This document shows positions 56,870 to 64,000 of a stretch of DNA of 64,000 nt, one piece after another. The notes below the pieces were generated by a model. That model made no database searches. It was not told the DNA's origin and saw only the letters and a program-made list of their open reading frames with translations. This stretch comes from Heterocephalus glaber (Eukaryota > Chordata > Mammalia > Rodentia > Bathyergidae). Position 1 is the stretch's first letter, and each line of letters starts with the position of its first letter. The stretch is from contig NW_004624742.1 of the NCBI RefSeq assembly GCF_000247695.1, positions 32,913,611 to 32,977,610 of the forward strand. Reading direction: 5' to 3'. Both the position numbers and the translations under genes were made by a program.

Positions 56870-57115
56870 TTACTAAATTTTAATGAACTTTTCTAATTAT
56901 AAAATATTATGAATTGCATAGAAATTTTAGAAAATTGAAAGTATACATAAGAAGAAAATAAAACACATCTATCTAAAGAAAATTTCTATCCTTGCCTTCA
57001 TCCTTGCATAGATATAGAATAAGAATTATTATGTATATATTCTCAGTTCATTGCATGTCAAGAATTTTCTCCTTGGCATGAAAAATATTCATTTTTATGC
57101 ATCATCTTTAATGGG
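56870..57115. repeat. AT-rich decayed repeat
   Basis: 'tttagaaaattgaaagtata' and 'cataagaagaaaataaaaca' recall the same old L1-associated unit suspected at 54.2 kb. The family is uncertain. Confidence 0.25.
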
Positions 57116-57119
57116 TCTA

Positions 57120-57345
57120 ATATTCACAGCTAACACTTAGCATTTACTATGCACCAATCTTTACATATATTAACTAACTTACTATTCCCAAGCACTGTGT
57201 GAGGAGGAACTCTTATTATGTTCAATTCATGAATAAGGAAACTGAGAAATCAAAGAAGTCAATTGCCTTGCCAAGGTCATAAGGCTGAAAAGTGGCAAAG
57301 CTACAATTCAAGCCCAGGTTCTAGGTCCCGATCACCCAACTGCAT
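57120..57345 (-). repeat. MIR SINE, near full length
   Basis: 'ctaacacttagcatttacta', 'tgcaccaatctttacatata', 'gaataaggaaactgagaaat', 'gccttgccaaggtcataagg', 'tacaattcaagcccaggttc' run through antisense MIR. Confidence 0.75.
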
Positions 57346-57569
57346 TTGTCCCTTCATATAGATATTACATGGTTCATTTAAAAATATTTATGGACATTTA
57401 AGTCTCTTTCTTGATATGCTTTCTAATAAATCCAGTTGCCCCTTTCTGCCAGCGACCCTGCACCTGCCTTTATGATGAATACAGTGTCCATGGGGCAGTT
57501 CTTTGACCCCAAGATCCTAGCCTTTTCTAGCTCTGTGAACCAGAGAGAAATGAGGTGCTCCTCCCCTCC

Positions 57570-57610
57570 CAGGGTTTTGTGGGGGCTCATCAGGGTTTTG
57601 TGGGGGCTCA
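57570..57610 (+). repeat. Exact 20-bp tandem duplication
   Basis: The motif cagggttttgtgggggctca occurs at 57570-57589 and 57591-57610, separated by one T (period 21 bp). It reads as a seven-residue repeat in the local plus-strand frame, but no gene is supported. Confidence 0.95.
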
Positions 57611-58000
57611 GCCACCATGCACAGGAAGGCCTCCTGGGAGGTGCAGGTATAGCTAATTGGCTCTGTCTGCCAGGTGAGCATATAATGCCACCTGCCAGAT
57701 GGCAGCCACAGTGCCCAAGCCAAGGCCCCTCATTACCACCTGACTAAGTGGTAAGTGGAATCCTGCTGCAGTCACAGGAGTGAAGCAATCAAACCTCTTC
57801 TAGATCCTCATCATTCAGACATGCATGAAAATAAGTTTCCCTGCCTGGGACCTAAGAAACAGTCAGACCAGCTGAATTCACTCCAAAAGAGAAGTTGCTG
57901 GCAAGTGAGACATAAAAGATAAAATTCAAAGAGTTATCATCAGTAGGAGGTAAGGAAAGCTGAAAATGTTAAGAGAATCCATCATTTTATGTGAGACATC
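57611..58000. other. Unannotated stretch
   Basis: Nothing recognisable. Confidence 0.3.
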
Positions 58001-58009
58001 TTACAAGTT

Positions 58010-58105
58010 AAAAACTGAAAATCTTCACTTCACAAACGACAAATAAGAGGGCTAGAGAGCTTACATGGTTTGTCCCAGGTCACACAAGAAGGTAACTTGG
58101 TTATT
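58010..58105 (-). repeat. MIR SINE fragment
   Basis: 'tcttcacttcacaaacgaca', 'gggctagagagcttacatgg' and 'ttgtcccaggtcacacaaga' fit the antisense MIR centre. Confidence 0.5.
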
Positions 58106-58559
58106 CTGCCCATCAGCCCTATGATTTTTTTCCTCCAAATTCTGCTTCTTATGGGTAAGTCTTTGAAAAATAGTACATAATGTTATGTTGGCATATAATA
58201 TAACATATGCATACTTATATTGTTTCTCAGAAATGTTAGCTCTGCCTTCTCAGGAAAATTAAAAAGGATGTGTGACTAGCAACAAGCTCAGTAACAGTTT
58301 CAAAAATAAAATTAGAATGTGCACTTTACATCTGGCAGGATGAAAATAAAAGTTTGAGTGCTTTCATTTCAGTAATTATCAGAGCTTATTGGCAGGGTGT
58401 GCTTTTCAAAGCCCTTTTGTTTATGTTTCCTTGATCATTCTTCACAACATCAGGAAGTACATGGTGCTGTCCTCATTGTGAGGATGAACAGGGGGATGTC
58501 ATGGACCTCCCACCTGGCCATGTATCTGCAGCTCAGCTGCAATATGTCCAAAGCAGGAC

Positions 58560-58815
58560 CTTCATCCTGTTCTTCTGCTGTGGTCTGTGTCTCACAGAAG
58601 ACCCCTCCACTCTTCCAATTACATCAGCTAGAAACTTTCCTCCTCTCTAACTCTGATATCCAAACAATAATGGGATCCTTTAAATTATTCCTCCTTCATG
58701 TCTTTCCAACTGTCTACTTTCATTTCTTGTGTTCTCATGCTCATCAGACCATCATTCTATCTCACCACAGAGATTTTAGTGATCTTCAAACTGGCTTTCT
58801 TGTCTCTAAACTTCC
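58560..58815 (+). repeat. Possible L2 LINE fragment
   Basis: 'cagaccatcattctatctca' and 'gtgatcttcaaactggcttt' then 'cttgtctctaaacttccttc' resemble the L2 ORF region 'ccaccatcatctcttgcctgg...ctaactggtctccctgcttcc'. Weak. Confidence 0.3.
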
Positions 58816-59045
58816 TTCTCTGTATTGGCCAGCTACTGTAATAAATGCTGCTGTGTAACAAACCATCCAGTACTCAGCAATTCATAACAATGGTCATGTA
58901 TGCTCAGGTCCACAGGTAGGAGCCAAGGCAGCTTTTACTGTTCTCAGTTGGGTTTGGCTCTAAACTGTAGCTTTGGTTGAGATCTGTTCTATGTTTTTCT
59001 TACTCTGAATCCAGTTGGCTCCTTAAGGCAGGGTCTGCTCATGGT
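58816..59045 (-). repeat. Ancient interspersed repeat, class uncertain
   Basis: 'gctgctgtgtaacaaaccat' and 'tactcagcaattcataacaa' then 'gttgggtttggctc' resemble the widespread 'gctgtataacaaattaccccaaaacttagtggc' type also suspected at 3.9 kb. Confidence 0.3.
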
Positions 59046-59049
59046 AATG

Positions 59050-59705
59050 GAAACTTCAACTATAGGAGGATATTTTAAGACTTTGTTGTGGTACACCCAC
59101 TCAAATCTTATTGGTTAGGGCCCAGGACTACCCCAACTCCCTGGCACTGCTGTGAGGAGGGCCAGCTGCCCCCAGAACCACTGCATGGGGCCCTGGACTG
59201 CTGCACAGGCCATGCCCCTTGGACTTCCCCAAGGGCCGCACCTCTGGACCTCTGCATGGGCTGTGCTGGGATCTGGATCTGCACCTCAGAGGCACCTGGG
59301 CCATAAAGACCATTGTTCTGTGCTCCAGAAGATAGAGCAGAAGTGAACAGCAGAGAGGGCCTCTCTGAGGCTCCTTGAAACCCACTGGGAAAGTGAAGAA
59401 AATCTCTGCAATAAAGATGCACTGGACCACCATGTTTGGTAAGTTGGTAGGATCAGGACCTCCTATTGGAACCTGGACTTGCTTCGGGGAAGGGCAGCTG
59501 GAACCTGGAGTAGAACCTTGTAGAGCTCAATCCTCCAGGAGGTCAGGTAGCTCATCTTGGGCCTTGCAGCCAGAAATCAGCCTGAGCCTCAGTGGACTAT
59601 GGTTGGCTTGCTGTGTCTAATTGACTTAGATCTGCACACTGCTGCCCATGTTGTCTACTGTGACAGCAGAGCCATACCCTGAAGGAGGCCCTTTTTAAAA
59701 AGAAA

Positions 59706-59765
<60 letters not shown>

Positions 59766-60316
59766 TCTTGTTCTTTATTTCTCTCCCTTTCTGTTCCTAT
59801 CCTATTTTGGATTTTTTTCTCTATCTTTCCTTCTCTTCATTGTCATTATTTTTATAGGAAAGTGAATACAGTTTCCAGCTTCCCTACTCCTGTTAGTTTG
59901 TTCTGTTCTTGTCTTTGTTTCTTCACTCCATCTTTTCCTCTTGTCTTCAACAGTTTTCCAAAGTGTGTATGATCTTTCTGTGTCCTTTAGCCTCACTCCT
60001 AAACTTTCCCTTTCCTTCTATCTCTCTATCCCTCCCTCCTAAACTCTTTCTAAGTCCTCATCCCAAAGGATAATTTTGGTATATTGAAGGGTTTATTTAC
60101 TACAAACATATTTTGGGCTGGTCCTTGATTTTGATCTACTCCACAAGGTTAAAGGTGACAGATTAATAGCTATCACAAATTGTCATTTTCTAACTTCTGA
60201 GAAGCAATCATTCTGCAAGGGTTCTAAATACAAACAATAAAGATACTCACAGTAAGCAATATTGAAGTATCAACCCAGGAATTAAACCAAAAACATCACA
60301 AACAACAAAAATAGAA
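59050..60316 (+). promoter_or_regulatory. Putative L1 5'UTR/internal promoter region
   Basis: GC-rich leader followed by a pyrimidine-rich block and a short A-rich run leading to ORF1. In L1s this region carries the internal Pol II promoter. No tandem monomers (as in mouse A or F types) are visible. A 'gtaagttgg' donor-like motif occurs at about 59440. Assignment rests on position just upstream of ORF1. Confidence 0.5.
59710..59762 (+). repeat. (TC)n microsatellite in the L1 leader
   Basis: About 26 uninterrupted TC units. It is a homopyrimidine/homopurine mirror tract capable of triplex (H-DNA) formation and likely polymorphic. Confidence 0.95.
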
Positions 60317-61398
60317 ATGAGAAGGCACTTAAACAAAGCACAAACCCAGACTGTCAGCTCACCAAAGGCAAATTCTGGGGGCAACGAGGTGGAAAAATCT
60401 GATAATCAACCACCTGGACACCCTGAACTGATAACACGGGAAGTAACAAAACAGATGAATGAGGCTCTAGAAAAATTCAAAACAGAAATAATTTCCCAGA
60501 TAACTGGAGAGATGGTGAGCAGAATGAAAGATATGATTAGACACTCTAATAAATAGATTAAAAAAAAAGAATGAGCTCAGGACCATGATGGAAGCCATGA
60601 ATGCCCAGCATAGGAAAGAAATGGAATCCATGAAACAGATTCAAACAAGGTATACAGGAGATTAAAAACTCCATTGAAAGTATTTGCAGCAAAATGAGCC
60701 AATGTGAAGACAGAATATCAGATATAGAAAACAGGATTGCAGTTAGTGACCATGAAAAGAGAGATTTCTTAAAAATACTAAGGGACCATGAGAAATCAAT
60801 CCTGTAGCTGCTAGATGATGCAAAGAAGAATAACATAAGACTGATAGGAGTCCATGAAAAAGCAGGAGAAAATACAAATGACATAACAAACTGTTCACAG
60901 AAGTAATGACAGAAAACTGCCCAAGCAGAGGAAAAGAATTTGACATACAGATAAGTGAGGTATATAGGACTCCAACTAGCCATGATCAAAAAAAAATCTA
61001 CACATAGACATATAATAGTCAAGATCTCAGAAACCCAACCAAACAACAAAATACTACAAGCAGTTAGAGAAAAGGAACAAATCACATACAAAGGAAAGTC
61101 CATCAGAATCACAGCAGACTTTTCAACACAAACTCTCAAGTCAAGGGGAGCCTGGAGTGAAGTATTTCAAGCCCCAAAAGAAAACAACTCCCAATCTAGA
61201 TTGATGTATCCTGGAAAACTATCTTTCAAAACCAATGAGGAAATAAAATGCTTCCACAACAAAGAACACCTGAGAAATTTCATGAATACTACACCAGCAC
61301 TCCAAACAATTCTAAACAATATCCTAGAAAAAGACAATGAGGACCACAACTCCTTGAGGCCCAACAGAGGAAAGCCATTAGGCAAGGCAAGGAATTAA
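60317..61398 (+). pseudogene. L1 ORF1 (RNA-binding chaperone), broken
   Basis: ORF1p is the trimeric nucleic-acid chaperone of L1 particles. The first open piece (60317-60556, 79 aa) has a polar N-terminus (residues such as 'VTKQMNEALEKFKTEI') leading into the coiled coil. It stops at a TAG just before an A9 run, and the coiled-coil stretch 60560-60950 has further stops. The open piece 60955-61398 holds the RRM end and C-terminal domain ('RHIIVKISE', 'KGKSIRITADFS', 'YPGKLSF', 'LRNFMNTTPALQTIL'). The order matches the family, and the breaks make it non-functional. Confidence 0.85.
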
Positions 61399-61442
61399 AG
61401 GGAAAGGGGGAAAAATAAAAGAGCCGACAACAGGAAAATATC

Positions 61443-64000
61443 ATGACAAGGATAAGTCATTACATATCAATTATAACTGTCAATGTTAATGGCCACAATT
61501 CACCAATCAAAAGAAATAGACTGGCAGAATGGATTAAGAAGCAAAATCTCCCCCCCAAAAAAAGAAGAAGCAAAATCCAACAATATGTTGTATACAAGAA
61601 ACACACTTAATTCATAAAGAAATTCATAGACTGAAAGTAAAAGGATGGAAAACAATTCTCCATGCAACAGGAACCCAGAAAAAAGCAGGGGTAGCTATCT
61701 TATTTGCAGACAAAGTAAATTTCAAACCAAAACTAATTAAGAGCAACAAAGGAGGCCAATACATCCTTGGAAAGGGAACAGTCTAAGAGGAAGAGATGAC
61801 AGTCATAAATATATACTAGTGCAACCAGCTATATAAAAAAAATTAATGGACATGAAAAACCAAAGAACCACTAATACAATTGTAGTGAAGGACTTCAGTA
61901 ACCTGGTATTACAAATAGACAGATCATCTAGAAAAAAATCAACAACAAAATATTAGAAGTGAACCAAGCTTTTGAACAAATGGACTTAATAGATGTCTAC
62001 AGAGTGTTCCACCCAGAAAATCAGAACACACATCCTTCTCAGCTGCACACAGGTCATTCTCCAAAATAGACTGAATGCTAGCTTATAGAGCATGTTTAAA
62101 TAAATGCAAAGGAATTGAAGTTATCCCCTGTACATTATCAGACCATAATGTAATTAAACTGAAGATCAAAAGGATAGGACACCGTAAGAACTTCACAAAC
62201 ACATGAAAATTGAATAACACTCTCCTGAACAACTGATGGGTCACAGAGGAAATTAAAGAAGAAATTAGACAGTTTCTACAATTAAATGATAATGCAAAGC
62301 AACATACAGGAATCTATGGCACACAATGAAAGCAGTTCTACCAGAGAAATTCACAGCAGTGAATGCCCATACTAGGAAAACAGGGTGAGTGCAAATAAAC
62401 AACCTAATGCTGAACCTCAAGCTCTTAGAAAAAGAAGAGCAAGAGAAACCCAAAGCTCATACAAGGAAGGAAATTATAAAGATCAGAGCAGAAATCAATT
62501 CAATGGAGACTGAGAGAATGATACAAAAAAATCAACAAATCAAAGAGTTGATTCTTCGAAAGAATAAATAAAATTGACAAACCCTTAGCCAACCTTATCA
62601 AAAAAGGAAAGGAAAGGCTCACATCCATGCAATTAAGAATGAAGAGGGTGAAATCACAACAGATCCAGCAGAAATCCTGAGGATCATCAATGCCTACTTC
62701 AAGAACTTGTACTCCAATAAAATGGATAACACAGAAGAAATAGACAGATTCCTAGATACATATAAATACTAAAGTTGAACAAAGAAGATATAAAAATTCT
62801 AAACACCCCAATTTCAATCAGTGAAATTGAAAACATAATTAAAAACTTACCAACAAAGAAAAGCCCAGGTCCTTATGGCTTCACTGCTGAATTCTACAAG
62901 AAATTTAGGGAAAAGCTAATGCCACTACTTCTCAAACTCATTAATGAAATTGAAAGGGAAGCAAGACTCCCAAATTAATTCCTGGAAGCAAGAATTACTT
63001 TGATTCCAAAAGCAGAGAAAGACCCAACCAACAAAGAGAAGTACAGGCCAATCTCCCTAATGAACATAGATGCAAAAATCCTCAATAAGATACTGGCAAA
63101 TAGAATACAGAGGATAATCAAGAAGATCATATACCCTGACCAAGTTGATTCATCACAGGAATGCAAGGATGGTTCAACATATGTAAATCAATAAATGTAA
63201 TACACTATATTAAGAGAGTCAAGGACAAAAAACATATGATCATCTCAATAGATGTAGAAAAAGTGTTTGACAAACTCCAACACCCATTCATGATAAAAAC
63301 CCTACAGAAAATTGGACTATATGGTCTTTTATCTCAACCTGATAAAGGCTATCTATGAAAAACCAACAGCCAACATCATACTAAATGGTCAAAAACTGAA
63401 ATCTTTCATGCTAAAATCAAGAACAAGACAAGGATGTCCACTATCACCACTCCTGTTCAATATAGTTCTAGGAGCATTAGCCAAAGCAATTAGACAAGAA
63501 AAAGAAATAAAAGGAAAGAAGATAGGAAAGGAAGAAGTTAAACTGTCATTATTTGCTGATGACATGATACTCTACATAGAAGACCCCAAAACTCTGCCAA
63601 AATACTTCTAGATTTAATTGACAGATAGAGTAGAGTAGCTTGATACAAGGTCAACACTCAACAAATCATAGCCTTCTTGTACACAAATAACAGACTCACT
63701 GAGAGAGAAATTGGGGAAACAATTCCTTTCTCAATAGCATCCAAAAAAATGAAGTATCTAGGAATCAATCTAATGAAGGAAGTAAAAGACCTCCACCTTG
63801 AAAACTATAGCACTGTGAAAAAAGAAATTGAAGAGTATATAAAAAAATGGAAAGACGTTCCTTGTTCCTGGATAGAAAGAAACAATATAGTGAAAATGGC
63901 CATACTTCCAAAGCTGCTATATAGATTTAATGCAATCCCAATTGAAATCCCAACAGTATATTTCACAGAACTAGAGAAAATAATCCAAAAATTCATTTGG
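61443..64000 (+). pseudogene. L1 ORF2 (endonuclease-reverse transcriptase), broken and cut by window end
   Basis: The start 'MTRISHYISIITVNVNGHNS' is the endonuclease N-terminus. A stop follows the 'KKHT' segment near 61605, with many more in the EN half. RT domain pieces: 62775-62978 with '[20 protein letters not shown]' (the usual SPGPDGFT has Asp changed to Tyr, codon 62874-62876), 63000-63194 ('[20 protein letters not shown]'), 63161-63358, and 63312-63611 with '[15 protein letters not shown]' and the catalytic FADD at 63552-63563. The last 350 bp continue into the thumb and leave the window. Confidence 0.9.

Larger units (their letters stand above)
59050..64000 (+). mobile_element. Long L1 element with 5'UTR, ORF1 and ORF2; runs off the window
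   Basis: Layout: GC-rich leader (59090-59680), CT tract and pyrimidine-rich leader (59710-60060), ORF1 (60317-61398), a 44-bp gap, ORF2 from 61443 to the window end inside the RT-thumb region. Because the 5'UTR and ORF1 are present, this copy is not strongly 5'-truncated. ORF1 and ORF2 both carry stops and frameshifts, so it cannot mobilise itself. The exact 5' boundary is not marked by a visible target-site duplication, because the 3' partner lies outside the window. About 94% identity by eye to the 43-44.7 kb L1 over the shared 100 bp indicates the same subfamily. Confidence 0.85.

Noticed and set aside
60558..61139. 193-codon hydrophobic minus-strand frame resembling a membrane protein
   Set aside because: It is the antisense shadow of the A-rich L1 ORF1 coiled-coil region.
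1..64000. A previously undescribed multi-gene system (defence, biosynthetic or mobile)
   Set aside because: No intact gene, operon, CRISPR-like array or recognisable protein cluster is present. The content is mammalian intergenic DNA and repeats.

Overview
This window looks like nuclear DNA from a rodent outside the mouse-rat group. It carries tRNA-derived ID-type SINEs, a dimeric B1+ID SINE (the B1-dID arrangement), lineage-specific L1 copies, MaLR/MLT1 LTRs and many old MIR and L2 pieces. B1 and ID SINEs point to Rodentia. The B1-dID dimer and the ID variants ending in a 'cgatccccggtac' motif suggest a squirrel-related or hystricomorph animal, but the species cannot be fixed from the sequence alone. 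I find no intact protein-coding gene, no convincing exon chain and no RNA gene of its own; the tRNA-like A and B boxes belong to SINEs. The window is best read as intergenic or deep intronic DNA.

Layout. 0-8 kb: mostly single-copy DNA with MIR relics, two ID SINE copies, a TG/AG microsatellite and a GC-rich 8-bp minisatellite at 7.04-7.17 kb. 8.8-15 kb: AT-rich remains of ancient L1 (L1M/HAL1-like) with one ID SINE, plus a 118-bp inverted repeat (about 95% identical arms, 2 kb apart) that the L1 annotation does not explain. 15-27 kb: single-copy DNA, MIR, an L2 3' end and MaLR/MLT1 LTRs. 27.4-29.2 kb: a nested stack in which an MLT1 LTR is split by an L1 with a 5' inversion, itself hit by an ID SINE with perfect target-site duplications, plus another MaLR LTR. 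30.8-33.8 kb: the most GC- and CpG-rich part, with two CACGTG E-boxes 20 bp apart, an MLT1 relic and MIRs. 34-41 kb: quiet, with one ID SINE and L1 3' ends. 41.7-45.9 kb: an antisense MaLR-like LTR plus internal-like sequence, interrupted by a younger antisense L1. 46-53.7 kb: MIR, L2, ID SINEs, an L1 ORF2 piece and a broken processed pseudogene of CRCP (an RNA polymerase III subunit), then the B1-dID dimer. 54-59 kb: old decayed repeats. 59.05 kb to the window end: a long L1 with 5'UTR, CT tract, broken ORF1 and broken ORF2 running off the edge.

The elements do not form a pathway. What can be read is insertion history: MIR and L2 first, then MLT1/MaLR and L1M, then lineage-specific L1, whose reverse transcriptase probably mobilised the ID and B1-dID SINEs and the CRCP mRNA. 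I found no evidence for a novel biological system. The items most worth a second look are the unexplained inverted repeat, the G-rich minisatellite, the paired E-boxes and the nested or inverted insertions.
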